Origin: Dichomitus squalens LYAD-421 SS1
Taxonomy: Eukaryota; Basidiomycota; Agaricomycetes; Polyporales; Polyporaceae
Direction of reading: 5' to 3'
Assembly (NCBI RefSeq): GCF_000275845.1
Contig: NW_006766898.1
Span: 523,304 to 587,303 of the forward strand
DNA length: 64,000 nt
Part shown: positions 25,489-38,997 of the stretch, one piece after another
Position numbering within the stretch: position 1 is the stretch's first letter
Layout of the letters: each line of letters begins with the position of its first letter
The notes under the pieces: model-generated
Told to the model about the DNA's origin: nothing
What the model saw: only the letters and a program-made list of their open reading frames with translations
Databases searched by the model: none
Program-made: the position numbers and the translations under genes

Positions 25489-26145
25489 AGCGATGTGGCA
25501 TCCAGAGTCGTGTACGAATACTAGTCATTAGGGAATGTATTACTAGGAGCGGATGTTCTTGAATGTGCGATGATATGCAGTCCCACTTGCCAACAGATCT
25601 GTCAGCTCACGATTGCTGGTTAGGCAGATCGTCTTATGAATCACTGTACCGTCCTACGTTGTATTGAACGCCAATCGGACGTGCACTCCCTAAACGTGGG
25701 TACTAGTATAATATGCACAGGCTAAACACTGTCGCTTGTACCGTATTGAACCACCACGAGCGGACAGGGGGGAGAGAAGATGCGGAGGGAGGGAAAGAAG
25801 GAAAACATGTCACAACGACGCTACGAACGTTTGGGCTACACAGGAAGGAACGGAAGGAACTATTGACAACATGCAATGGTTCGACAAACGCGAAATGGTA
25901 TGGGGGAGGAGAGGTATACCCTGGTGCGGAGGTGACGAGGCATTGCGCCGCGCTATCGGGTCCTCGCGGACAGCCAAACAGAGGAGTAAGGAGACTTTAC
26001 GAATAACACGACAGAACGCGAATAAAAAAGAGCATCCAAGGACAACAAAGAGGCGGACGGTCAGAGGGAGCACTAGGAAGAGCACCGCGTCCGGGTACGT
26101 CTTGCTACATATCGTTGTCCACCCCATCCCGATAGAGAGACTGGA
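25489..26145. other. Convergent intergenic region
   Basis: This 657-bp stretch lies between the 3' ends of the SPATA20-like and VAP genes. It is A/G-rich in the centre. No gene or RNA was recognised. Confidence 0.55.
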
Positions 26146-27612
26146 TCAGAAGAACAAATAGGTGGTGACGAAGACACCAAGCGCGATGATGATCACGACT
26201 TGTAATGGGACACCTTCCGGTGGGGCGATGTCGCTTCCAACATAGCTGCCCACCTCTGTACGTCCATCGTACGTTGAGCGGTCGTCGTACGTCCTGCCAT
26301 CGTAGCTACTGCCATCGTCCGACGCGGGCCCGCGCCTTCGTTGCCTGAGCTCCGTCGCGCCTGTGACAGACGTAGGGGCAACGCTCGGTTCCGGCATGGA
26401 CGCAATCAATTGTCGGAGGCGCTCGATCTCCGCCTGTGCTTCATCGAGCTTCTTAACCAGCTCGGGGTTCGGATCCTGCACGATGACCTGCGGAGCTGGA
26501 GGGGGCACAGCCCGTGTGAGGGGCGAGGGAGGCGGTGATTGACGTGCAGGCGGGGGTGCGTGCACGCTGACGTTGACGATACCGACACCCTCGTCGCTTG
26601 ACGGCTGGGGCTCTGACGGAGTGGGCTCGGGTGGGTGAACGGCGACGTTCGGTGGGGGAGTGGAAGGAGCGTCGTGGTGCTCTTCCTCTTGCGGAGGGAG
26701 GATACGTGTCGCGCTGTCGTCCCCACCGCTGTGCTCGCGGTCTGCATGGCCATTCGTCTGGTACTGCCGGACGGTAGCGTACTTCTGGGAGTAGATGGAG
26801 GATGTTTCAGGGAATCGTGTAAGACCTGATTCTGACCACACGGAACTCACATCTTGCCCGGGTACGTTCAAGAGTGAGCTCATGTTTACGTGGGTCTCGT
26901 CCTCCTCGGGAACAGTCTGGCCCTCAGGAGGTAGGTAGACAACACGGATCTTCTGAGAATGAACCTCGTCTGCTTCGCCGTTCCACTACGCGCATGAGAC
27001 AGACGTGAGCCGCCTTCGTTTTGAGGACAACAAGGGATACGCACGATCTCTTGCAGAGGCATGCTCTCCTTCTCAGGAGTGATGATGGTGCTCTGGATGA
27101 GGAACTTGTCTTTGCATTTCGCGTTGAGGGGCAGATCCTCCTTCATAGCTTGCAGCATGACTAGGCGGGCGCGAGCCTCAGTCTCGATGGGCCGCTTCAA
27201 GCAACAGGACATTGACACGTACCTGCAACCTCGACGGTCTCTCCCGGCTCCACCCTACCAGAGTTGGGCCTTACACAGTAAAGCTGGACACGCACGACAT
27301 GCCGCCTGAGTCTCCTGTTAGTGTTGTTGTAGCGCCATGAGGGCTCACCTTGGGAGCAGTTGTCTTGACTTTGAATGCGACTGGGTTCGCATTGTTGTTT
27401 GTGATCTGAAGTGTACGCTTGACGGATTCGGTGAACGGCCCTGCGCGCACATCGAGCGGGGGGCAACACGGAGCGGGGTGAGGAAACGGAGTAGAGGGAC
27501 GTGGATTATTAGAAACCAGGATCGGTCAGCATGGGCCGCTCGCACGCGGGAGGGATCTAATCCACGCACTGTTGAAACCCAGAACGCTGCTGGGATTGAG
27601 GGAGACGGACAT
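26146..27612 (-). CDS. SCS2: VAMP-associated protein (VAP/Scs2), MSP domain, ER tail-anchored
   Basis: Predicted endoplasmic-reticulum membrane protein that recruits FFAT-motif proteins at membrane contact sites. The start at 27612 gives MSVSLNPSSVLGFN, the typical first strand of an MSP domain. Later exons give PFTESVKRTLQITNNNANPV, AFKVKTTAPK, YCVRPNSGRVEPGETVEV, MLQAMKEDLPLNAKCKDKFL and IQSTIITPEKE, all characteristic of VAP (the KDKFLIQS stretch is the FFAT-binding face). A long Pro-rich, acidic linker follows, then a coiled coil (VKKLDEAQAEIERLRQLIAS), a Gly/Tyr/Asp-rich stretch and a C-terminal membrane anchor (VPLQVVIIIALGVFVTTYLF) ending at 26146. The linker is longer than in yeast Scs2, as is usual in Agaricomycetes. 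About five introns. Confidence 0.92.
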
Positions 27613-28359
27613 TTTGGCTTTGAGGGGACAGCAGAGGGCGGCGGGAGAATGGGGGCTGAGGGTATGTGAGGGTAGAAGGAGAGATAGGATGGCTGGAAGA
27701 GGCACGGTGCGCGAGCGTGAGTGATGACGGTGCACTACCGCTGCGAGCGCTTTTGAGCGGAGTCCCACCTCTCGCCTCCAGCCGGCCCTTCTCCGCGTGG
27801 CCCTGCAAGTACCCCTTCCTCCAGCACCTCGTCCTCACAACCACCTTTTCGTCGACTATACTCTCGCTCAGCCAACCACCATATCGACGGCAATACACAA
27901 CGGCGCGGCCGTCGTGCGCCGGCCATGCTTCAGGGCATGCCATCATGCACTGCTGCCACGCGCTGCGGTCATGAACCCCTAATTTATTGACCTGGCACCG
28001 CTTCTGGGTTTTTGTGTGTAATCAAGCACATCGCTCGCAGCCTGTTGTGCGCAAGTACGGGCTGAAGGGGGATTAGGGAGCGACTATTACATTGGTGGTG
28101 ATATTATCAAATCGTAGTGGTGTGCAGGGGCTAGGAATAGGGATGCAAACAGGTTTCTTGTGTGTAACGAACGCGACGAGAAGCAAAGAGCGATTAGCGA
28201 CGAGACTTGTATGTAACGAGAGACGACTAGTAGAACTCTGAACAGACCGAGATATACAAAATCCGACACCCTCCGATTGTATTGTATGTACGAATGGATC
28301 CTGATGAGATGAAAGAGATATAGCGAGGGCGATGCAACTCATGGAGTGCGTGTTGTAAA
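27613..28359. other. Intergenic region upstream of VAP
   Basis: This 747-bp stretch contains the VAP promoter and leader and the 3' end of the kinase gene. Open frames on both strands are low-complexity and unsupported. Confidence 0.5.
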
Positions 28360-30528
<2,169 letters not shown>

Positions 30529-31344
30529 CCTGATGTTCTACGACCGCAGGACTAGCGCGAGAGACTGGTGCTGGGGCTCGCCGTTCAGAGTCAACGACGA
30601 AAGGATCTACAGTAAATGCAAAGCCTGCTTTGCGCTCGAGGGACGGATGAGTGACGAGGAATGTGGGGATCAAGCGGAGGGACGGATTGGTCAAGGCCGA
30701 TGACGCCCATACAAAATGGTCGCTGCATAAGCGACAGATCCCGATCTCGCTCGACCTTCCGACCGTCAACTCGTCAAGTCGTAGCGATGTTCATCCAGAC
30801 ATCAAGAAGGGAAGCCACCGGAAGCCACTCAATTCTATTCATTGGGAAAATGCGGAAGCATCCGTTGTTATGTCGCACATTCCATCTTAATTACATCACA
30901 TCATCTGCACCGATAGGTGCGTGAATTACCGCATGTACATCTGGGAATAAGGATAGGACAACACGTGCACAGAATTGCCAATGTCCACAGGAATTGGAGG
31001 TCCACCAAATCCCGGCAAAGTCGGCAAAGCTGATCGTAAAACGCAAGTGTGTATGTAATACCAAGGCTACGCGCTGTAACCTGACTACGGTCAAGGGCGA
31101 GACTGCAGAGAAGACGACGGCCTAGATCTCGAGGTCGGATGCCAGATGGGGCGCGCCGGAAGTGACTTCTCGATAGCGATAGATATCATCATGCAGGACC
31201 GTGAGTCGACAGGTCCGCGAAGGAGAGGTCGAAGCAAGAGAGTTCAGACCATCTGATATAGTGCTTGTCACGTCGATGACCTGACGAAGATAGGCGGCGT
31301 TGGCGGGTCCAAGGATGCGCCAATGAAAGGCAACCGCGAAACTC
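30529..31344. other. Intergenic region upstream of the kinase gene
   Basis: This 816-bp stretch holds the kinase promoter and the 3' end of the G-patch gene. I see no gene; frames are short and unlike any family I know. Confidence 0.5.
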
Positions 31345-32514
31345 CTACTCGTTGAGACTGGCAAGTAGCCTCTTCCGGCTCTCGGCCTCTGCCTTCGCGA
31401 TACGTGCAAAAGACCTGGCCCCGCGTCCGAAGAGGGCTTTGCGCATGCGCATGTCCTCGTTCGCCTTCGCATGCGCGGCGAGGGCTGCCTGGTTGTGTGT
31501 AACGCGCTTCTTCGACTCCTTGAACGGACCTACTGTTTTCGCCTTCAGTCCAATTCCAAGGCGGTCGGTCTTGAGCACAGTAGCAAGCGGAGTGAGCAGC
31601 GCCTTGGGGTTGTGGGAGACAGCGGCAGCAGAGGAGTCTGGTAAACCAACACCGCGTCTGACGTCCGTCTCGACATCGCTCGATTCTTCGTCAGAATCGG
31701 AGAGCGTTAGGTCCACCACATCCACGCGCCGAACCTCGCGGATGTCATCATCTGTGCCCACCGCTACTTCCAGTTCCTCCGTCTTGATTGACAGTTCGCG
31801 GTCGTCCAAGATGGTCCTCGCTGGTCTCTTCTCTCGAGCGTTCTGTGTCAGCGATCGTCTCGGTGCGGCTGCACCAAGGGCTTCGCCCTCGCTCCAACCA
31901 CTCTGCTGAAGCATGGCGAAACCCTTGTTGGACGGGCCGATATGAAGAAAGACGGGAGGAACAAACGGCTGCTCCTTGCGTTCCGGCGGCGGTTCTCTGG
32001 ACAGGATGTCGGCAAGTGTTGGTGCGGGTACAGGCGTGACATGCAATGATGAAGGCGCAGAAATTGTGGATCTAGTAGTGAACCAGTCGACCTTCTTCTC
32101 GGATGGTGGCGCAACGAGGGTCTGCGCGGGTGGAACATCAAGCGTAGGTTGCGGGGAAGAGGACGAGGATGGGTCGACGCGAGCGGGAGGGGAAGCCTGT
32201 GGCCCGATCACAGGTGCGCTTGATGCGCGAGGTAAAGACCTGTACCATTCACCGACGTGAGATGAAGGAGCGGGCTCTTCTGCACGAGGTAGCGAGGATG
32301 AGGCACTGCCCATCATGTTGTTCACCTCATCGTAGGATACGATGGCGGGAACAAATCGAGGGGCGTTCTTTAAACGACGATTGACTCCGAACGTCGATTC
32401 AGTAAGCCAAGGATCTCGTTGATCCTCTTCAGCCTGTTCCTGTACGACCTCTTCGTCTTCCTTCTGATTGGGTGGATGGTAATGAGAATATATGTAGTGA
32501 GTAACGGTAGCCAT
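31345..32514 (-). CDS. G-patch domain protein, function unknown
   Basis: A single uninterrupted frame of 389 residues from the ATG at 32514 (MATVTHYIYSHYHPPNQKE) to a stop at 31345. The N-terminal half is Ser/Pro-rich and probably disordered. A G-patch follows in two parts: IGPSNKGFAMLQQSGWSEGE then ALGAAAPRRS, and, after an acidic insert (VVDLTLSDSDEESSDVETDV), PLATVLKTDRLGIGLKAK. The C-terminus is basic and helical (AALAAHAKANEDMRMRKALF, AEAESRKRLLASLNE). G-patch proteins usually activate DEAH-box RNA helicases in splicing or ribosome assembly, so an RNA-related nuclear role is likely but inferred. VVDLTLSDSDEE resembles a SUMO-interacting motif (hydrophobic core followed by acidic residues). 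It is head-to-head with the SIKE-like gene (245 bp). Confidence 0.8.
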   Translation of the reverse strand: MATVTHYIYSHYHPPNQKEDEEVVQEQAEEDQRDPWLTESTFGVNRRLKNAPRFVPAIVSYDEVNNMMGSASSSLPRAEEPAPSSHVGEWYRSLPRASSAPVIGPQASPPARVDPSSSSSPQPTLDVPPAQTLVAPPSEKKVDWFTTRSTISAPSSLHVTPVPAPTLADILSREPPPERKEQPFVPPVFLHIGPSNKGFAMLQQSGWSEGEALGAAAPRRSLTQNAREKRPARTILDDRELSIKTEELEVAVGTDDDIREVRRVDVVDLTLSDSDEESSDVETDVRRGVGLPDSSAAAVSHNPKALLTPLATVLKTDRLGIGLKAKTVGPFKESKKRVTHNQAALAAHAKANEDMRMRKALFGRGARSFARIAKAEAESRKRLLASLNE

Positions 32515-32759
32515 GAGGTGATGGATAGAGAGTAAGAGCAGACTCAGCGAGTGCAGTGCGGCTCCGCACACTTGAGCAATGCCGTCACGTGGTGAGAGGG
32601 TCTTGGGCGTCTATGTTATACCCGCCCACGGACTCGAGCGACTCAGAGGCGAGATATTGCACTCTGGCAGGCGGCGACGACCACTCGCCCAGACAATACC
32701 TATCATCTCTCCCCAGCTCCTGAAGATTGCCTTGTGCCGTACACTGTCTTCTTGCAACG
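32515..32759. promoter_or_regulatory. Shared divergent promoter of the G-patch and SIKE-like genes
   Basis: The start codons are 245 bp apart and face outward. No TATA box was recognised; the right half is pyrimidine-rich just before the SIKE-like ATG. Confidence 0.45.
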
Positions 32760-34079
32760 ATGGATTCCGCTGGCGACGCCGACGTTCACCGTGTCTGGAC
32801 TCTTCTCTCTGAGGTTTCAGAGCAACTTAGCCAAAACCGCTCTTCTGCTGTGAACCTGCATGCCCTCGCCGATGGAGCAAAGGTGCGTCGCCTTCTCTTA
32901 TCTTACATGAGGTTTGTTGCCTTTGGTCTCATATGTGACTATATCACTACCAGGCTCAAGCCATCCATTCACAAACCGGCTTTGTACTCCGCCGGTGTGT
33001 ACTCTAGCAACTGTCATGTCGCACGGGTCTGATAGAAACCAAGCTTCAACCTAGACAAACCAAAAGGTACCTCGTTCCTATGGTGTATATGCGGACACTG
33101 ACTTATGCGACTCATATTCCTAGAGGTTTACGATGCCGAACTGGAACGCATGAACGCGGCCATGTCCGCGGAGAACCAGGCCCTCCTCAACGACAACCGC
33201 CAGCTCAGCGCCCTCATCCGCGAGTACGAGCAGACCCTCGAAAACGTCATGGCCACCTTCCGTACGCGCGCGGTAAGTCCCTGCCGGAAAATGCTACCCG
33301 TCCACCTCCCCTCAACCCTGCTTTAGCACGAGGTGCAACGGCGCGAGCTCGCCCTCATGCGGCAGTACGAAAGCGTCCTCGTCGAGCGCGAAACCGAGGC
33401 TCTGGGTGAAAACATGAAGGTGAACACCGCACGCTCGGAGAGCTTGGCTCGTGTCGGCCGCATGTTGCGCGCCGTCTTGCGGAGATTGGGTGGGGAGGAT
33501 GTGCAGCTGTACGAGGCGCACATGGCAGCAGCGGCAGGAGGGAAGAGCGCAGGTCAGTCTCGCCAGCCCTCGACAAGCGCAGCACCGCTATCGGTACGCC
33601 GGGAAGAGAGGAGCGGGGAGGGTGAGAGCAGCAAGAAGGACAAGGGGAAAGAACGGGACGACGGGACACTCGACGAACATCGTTCAGGGTCCCCAGACCC
33701 TGATATCGACCACCTACTGGACGAGGAGGAGGATCCGGAGCGGCGGCTCGCGGCCGCAGAGTGGGCGTTGGAACGCGAGAGCGAGCTCGCCCGTCTAGAA
33801 CGCGAGAACGAGGAGCTCCGTGCGCTCGTCAACGGACTGCTCAAACCGGAGGCGCCGAGCTCGACAGCGCCGCAACGACCATCCGAACTGTCGTCGTCCA
33901 CCGCGCCGATCCTCATACCCGACCATCCGGACGGCGAGGAGGAGGGCCGGAATGCCGAGGAGCACCCTTCATTCGCGACGATCCCCCGCCAACATCGATT
34001 ACTCGGTGGTCCGCCAGGGACCGTCGGGCCATTCGGCACCTACAAGAGAAACACGCTTATCCGGGTGGATAGCCGGTAG
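32760..34079 (+). CDS. SIKE/FGOP2-family coiled-coil protein (putative STRIPAK component)
   Basis: Predicted coiled-coil protein of the SIKE family, whose fungal members belong to the striatin-PP2A (STRIPAK) complex. The start at 32760 gives MDSAGDADVHRVWTLLSEVS then LHALADGAK; a short exon gives AQAIHSQTGFVLRR, another FNLDKPKE, and the next VYDAELERMNAAMSAENQAL, LLNDNRQLSALIREYEQTLE and NVMATFRTRA. After a further intron comes HEVQRRELALMRQYESVL. The QTGFVLRRFN motif and the YDAELERMN...EYEQTLE helix are what I use to assign the family. The C-terminal third is charged and disordered, with one more coiled coil (ALERESELARLERENEELRA), ending TLIRVDSR. Family assignment is good; membership of STRIPAK is inferred from homologues. 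Confidence 0.8.
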
Positions 34080-34528
34080 TAGCTAGTGAGTGCATCGTGC
34101 CTGATTCTGTGCGTGCCACTCACAGAAGTATATGTAGATTTCATGTGCCATCTACGTCACCAGGGATTGCACTCGGTCTCCCCTCATGTTTGTACCCTAC
34201 TTGTCACACTGTGTACTTCGGATCGGACAATTCATCGCTTTCATCTGTTCGTGGAATATAGATACATTACTATGGTATGACTGCAAACTGCACGAAGCGT
34301 TCTCGTCTCAGAAACCAACGATCAACACGGGGAGAACACAACATACGAGAGCTATAAGCAAGATACAACCGCCATAACTTACACATGTACAGCGCCGCAT
34401 AGCACGACAGAAAGAGCATTTGAGCAACTCAGGAGAAGGGTATCAAAACCAAGCTGAAGGAGCATAACAGCCAGCGAAAACCAAATTGAGCTATATCACT
34501 GTGAGTTGGAGAGGACTTCTCGCGATCG
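34080..34528. other. Convergent intergenic region
   Basis: This 449-bp stretch lies between the 3' ends of the SIKE-like and F-box genes. It is relatively A-rich near 34300-34480. Nothing else was recognised. Confidence 0.55.
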
Positions 34529-36507
34529 CTATGACAAGTCCGGCTCGCCCCAGATGCTCTTCACAGTCTCGCACTTGACATCGGCGACGTACATGCGCAG
34601 CCACTGCACCATCTCCTTGCTGACCTGGGGACAGCGCGTGAGGTCGATGGACTCGATCCGGACAGGACGGCCAACCGTCTGCGACGCGGACGAGAGGACG
34701 GGCACCGACGGCTGCCGCGACAGGATGTGCGCGGAGGCGGCAAACGCGGAAGCCGAGGAAGAGGCAGAGGAAACCGTGGCCGAGGACGACATGGCTTGCC
34801 GGTGGTGGTGGCCGGACGCGCTTGAGATCGCCGGCTGGCTCGCGGGTGCTTGTGGGACGTGTGGGGGGGCGGTCTGACGCGGGAACGCGCGGGAATGGGG
34901 AGGCAGGCGGGACTCGACGATTGCGCGGAGGGTTTCCCATTCCAGCGACGTGCATCCTTCCACCGAGAGCGTGCTCAGTCTGGGACACACCCAGGTCTGG
35001 GAGACCGGAGGGGTGGCAAGGTTCTGTGGACAAGACCGTCATTACCCCTGATAGCTGAAGGGACAGCAGCGCTTACTCGCATGAGATTCGATGTCACGTC
35101 CTCCACATCGACGAGCTCCAAGGATGTCAGCGAGGTCAGGCGCGGCAACAACCGAGCAAAGCGAAGTTCGTTGAAGAAGCAGGACTCGATCCGCAAGTGA
35201 CGCAGCGGGAGGACGGTGAGGGACTGCCTGCGCAGAGCCTCCAGCATCGGAGAGACGTTGTCCAGATAGCACAGCTCGATGCGTTCTAGCGCCGGGAACG
35301 AGAGCAGGGTGAGCACGGTTCGGGTGCGCAGATTGCCGGAGTAGTAGAACGAAGCTTTGCGAAGCCGCGGCAGGGAGATCGAACGCGTGTCCGATGCGCG
35401 TGCCAGGACGTGATCGTCATGCTCCGAGGCCTCCGGAATGAGCGTCGTACAGCCGTCCGGGTCGACGTCGGACATATTCCGCAGGACCAGCTCCTCTAGC
35501 TGCGGACACGAGCGCAAGGTCTTGAGCAGAGTGTCGACGGAAGGAGAGAGCCCGTTCCAATAACCGCCGAGCTTGAGTACGCGGAGATTGCTCAAGAGCG
35601 CGAGGTCCCATCCGAAACTGAACGAGGTGAAGGACGAGGTCCGTAGCCGAGGCGTAGTGCGTTCGAACAGGGAAAGCGGCGGCTTTGAATAGTGGTCTTC
35701 CTGCATCGAATGGGAGACGCGGACGGAGAAGACCTCGAGCTGTGGCGCCTGCTCCTTGCACCGACTGAGCGCGACATGGGCCTGTGGCCGGCTTGGTACA
35801 ATCAGATGGAAGGTCTTCCAGCGCCATATTGCGGGACGGACGAGCTCCATGGCCGTAATGATACTCTCGGTAGAGACGGTGCCGTGTTCCATGCGAGGGC
35901 TGAAATCAAGGCAGACGTACAACGGAGCGGTCCGGGATCGGTCGAGCTTGAGGATCGCCCGGTCTATGGAATGGTGCGTACCCATTGCGATGCGCGTCCA
36001 GAGCATCGGAGAGTTAATCGCCACCTCTCGCCAACACCGGCACACGAGCATCAGGTTCGAGAGGGTGATCGAGTCCTCGTCTTCTTCGTCCAGGACCGCA
36101 ATCGAGAAGATCGACGAGAGGAGATCGTTGGGCATGCGCTGGACAGGAGAGTGCATACGGACCGCTTGCTCCAACCTCAGCTCCAGCAGGTCTCGTTCGC
36201 TCAGGAGCGTCGCCATCTTCGAATCCAGGGAGAGTATTGCCTCCCGAAGGTAGGGTATCGACAGGTCGAGAGCCGATCTTCGAGGGCTTGACATCCACGG
36301 AGCAGCGGATGCGCGCGAAAAGCTTCCTGCTGGTGGCGCGGCATCCTGCGGACGACGCTGGGATGAGGACTTGTCTGCATACGCCGCGGCCATGAGCGCG
36401 GCCGTGTCGCACACGTCGTAAGGTGGCGGCTCGGTGGAGTACTCGGTCGTCCAGGACATTGTGGTGGGTGCGCGAGCGAGAGGCTGTTCGAGAGTAGCGT
36501 AAGACAT
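34529..36507 (-). CDS. F-box/LRR protein
   Basis: Predicted substrate receptor of an SCF ubiquitin ligase, of the large F-box-like family expanded in Agaricomycetes. The start at 36507 gives MSYATLEQPLARAPTTMSW. After about 80 residues comes a coiled segment (LREAILSLDSKMATLLSERD), then the F-box-like VQRMPNDLLSSIFSIAVLDE with LSNLMLVCRCWREVAINSP MLW. Leucine-rich repeats follow (LALLSNLRVLKLGGYWNGLS, CPQLEELVLRNMSDVDPDG, FPALERIELCYLDNVSP, LTSLTSLELVDVEDV). One intron near 35086-35024 (GTAAGC...CACAG) joins a final exon with CPRLSTLSVEGCTSLEWETL, an Ala/Ser/His-rich spacer and RIESIDLTRCPQVSKEMVQW. It ends at 34529. Target unknown. Confidence 0.85.
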
Positions 36508-37431
36508 GGCGGAAGGGTGTAGGCGGGGGGTGGGATGAATGAGGGGAGTGTGGTGCATGATATAGCCTGTGGCGGGGCGACCGATCGCGGCCTGTTGCGC
36601 GGCGCAAGCAGGCCTTATAGAGGCGGGCGAGGAGGCGGTCTGGAGGAAACCTATGAGGGGTTTCAGAATCTCGTTGTGTTCAGACAGCGCCGCACCAGGC
36701 GTTTGCTAGCTCGATTTGGCCTAAGCGATGGAATGGAGGCCTTGGACGACGCGAAACGCGACGTCAAAGCTGATGCGCACAGTCTTCAGGATGCAACGCG
36801 CACAATAGCAGTGTGTGGCTGAGGGCGCGGAAAAAGGGTGCTGGGACAATAAGACATTGGGATGGTGTTTGGGGCGTAGAAAGGATGGACGAACGTACCT
36901 GGTCGTCGTCAGGTCGTACAAGACGGCCGCAGAGGGCGCTGTGGGATCAGGCGGACTTGGGCGGCGCGTTATGCTTCGACGGACGGCAGACAGGGAGAAA
37001 ACATGAGACGAGGTTGCGATCTGACATTGATAAAGCGATTTTCGGGCAGAGAGGATGATGGGAGAGACACGAGGCTGGGTGCATGTCTGGCCGAGCGGTG
37101 CGTGCCATAGAGAAGAGTTTGGGAGTGACCTGCAACGTGGGACGTCGAATAGCAGCCTGCAACACGAGGGAGGGAACGAGGCCGGGCGCGGGCAAAGTCC
37201 GCCTCCAACGCTCGCTTCTCTCCTTCCTCCCCTCGCACGCTCCCACCAGTTCATCGTCCTCCCTGGGCCCCTTATCGCCTTTCCCAGTCCCGCGCGCCGT
37301 CCCCGGCCTCATCAGAAGAACCGCGACTCGGCCATAATGCTCTACCCGGTCACCCCCGACGCTCAATTCGCTGTGCTTCACTACACGTTTTCTACCTAGT
37401 CTCGTCTATTGTCCGTCTACCACTGCATCTA
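36508..37431. other. Intergenic region upstream of the F-box gene
   Basis: This 924-bp stretch separates the F-box start from the 3' end of the PQ-loop transporter. Long frames exist on both strands (for example 36721-37254 minus), but they are low-complexity, lack family features and contain no convincing introns. I treat it as promoter and untranslated sequence. Confidence 0.5.
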
Positions 37432-38696
37432 TCAGCCCGACGCCCGTCGCTTGTCCTCTTGCCGGTACTCGAAGAACTGGTACAGCACCTGTGTGCGTGT
37501 GCAACAGCGTCAGCCCATCGCCGCGTGGCCCGACAAAATAGCCTCGAATCTTACAAAGACATCCAGGAAGACGGTCAGGGCGCTCCCTTCAGTAGGTGTC
37601 GCATATCGAACGAAGCGTTGCACCTCTCATCAGACCGGCGTTTCTGACCCATTCTCGGAGATGCACGCACCGGCAATCCAGGGCCCATTCACCACAAGGT
37701 GTTTCATGCTCAGCGACGCCGCGAGAATGGACAGCACGTACGTCGTGTTCCCCGAAATGGAATAGACAAAAAGAAAAGGCGAGAGCCCTTCGCATCTGGT
37801 ACTCAGGTTCTTGACTGTGCGTTCTGGCCTTCAGTCCCTGGCCCCCATCGCTAAGCTGAGCCACGCACCTATTTGCGGGACCCGCGCTCCGACTTCGTAC
37901 AGGTGTGAGCTCGAGGAATTTCCAGATAGTACACGCACTCACGGAACAGGGCCGCACTAATCCACCCCAAGACCTGGCTTCGCCACTCCACCACCTCTTC
38001 CTGAGGGTCCAATGGAGGTGTGCTGTAACGGATGTATTTATCCACGGCCCACGCGCCTACGCCAACCCCGAAAACGAAGACCATCGCCGCGATATACCTC
38101 AAACCATCCTGCCACACGGGCCGCACTGGGGATGGTTCTTCAGAGCGACCGTCTCCCGGTAAGAGCGGACTTGATTCATCGTAGAGCGCAGACTGCCTCG
38201 AGTCTTCGGTAATGAGGAGCGGTGCATTTCGGCGTGTCCGCTTCCATCGGTAGTAGTAGATTTGAGCGAGAAGGGTTGCGTCACACACAGAGTACTGGGC
38301 GTTGTTTCAGCCGGTCCCCTGCAACGTACCAGAACGATAGATTGGCTCACATAAACGCCAAGTATGATGATCGTAGGCTGCAGTCCGGCCAAAATGGCAC
38401 CAGACGTATTGCATAAATCGCCAATCAGCCAGGTGACAACGAAACCCACGCTCAGCCCTTCGCCTGACTGCAGCTGGTAATTTTCGATGATCTGTGGTGA
38501 GTAAACCACTATCCTGATACAGAATCGGCGAATCAGAGAACAAGATAAGGTGAGACGAAATCTGTGAGGCGTACCAGCAAGCGATGGAAATCCAACCCAG
38601 CTACATAAATCGAGAAGTTGAATACCGTCCTTGGGAGGGTCTCGGATGATATTTACATACGAAGTTACTGAGCTCCGGATTGCCTTCGAAAACCAT
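37432..38696 (-). CDS. YPQ1: PQ-loop vacuolar cationic amino acid transporter (Ypq1/PQLC2-like)
   Basis: Predicted seven-helix vacuolar membrane exporter of basic amino acids. A short first exon (38696-38661) encodes MVFEGNPELSNF; then LGWISIACW, IVVYSPQIIENYQLQSGEGL (first PQ loop), SVGFVVTWLIGDLCNTSGAI and CDATLLAQIYYYRWKR. After a cytosolic loop and another helix comes SQVLGWISAALFLGARVPQI (second PQ loop). Then come ERTVKNLSTRCEGLSPFLF, GNTTYVLSILAASLSMKHL, NGPWIAG and SALTVFLDVF. The last exon gives VLYQFFEYRQEDKRRASG and stops at 37432. Both PQ motifs and the NTSGAILAGLQPT stretch are diagnostic. Length is about 300 residues, as expected. It is head-to-head with PHB2, 301 bp apart. Confidence 0.9.
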
Positions 38697-38997
38697 CCCT
38701 TGCTTGAGACCAGATTACCAAAGCTAGAAGTGGAAAGCCCCTTTAACGGGTGTCCGGCAGCACTGGCAGAACTGCGTGGCGTACACGACGGCGTCGAGAC
38801 AGGGCGAGCCGTGGAGAGACAGAGATATCTGGACTCTCAGGAATCCTTCCGCACTTCGAAGCCAATGCTCGGCAGTTGCCGAGCCCTGGCCGCATTGAGG
38901 CGCCGTACGCTGCCGCGTAGTGTCGTCAGTGCTGCTCCCCGCCCTCGAACTCCTTCTGCACGGCTGCCTCCTTGCAGCTCGACCTCCGACTATACCT

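Noticed and set aside
36721..37254. 177-codon minus-strand frame between the F-box and PQ-loop genes
   Set aside because: Low-complexity Pro/Ser/Arg composition, no start context, intron or domain; it lies where the F-box promoter should be.
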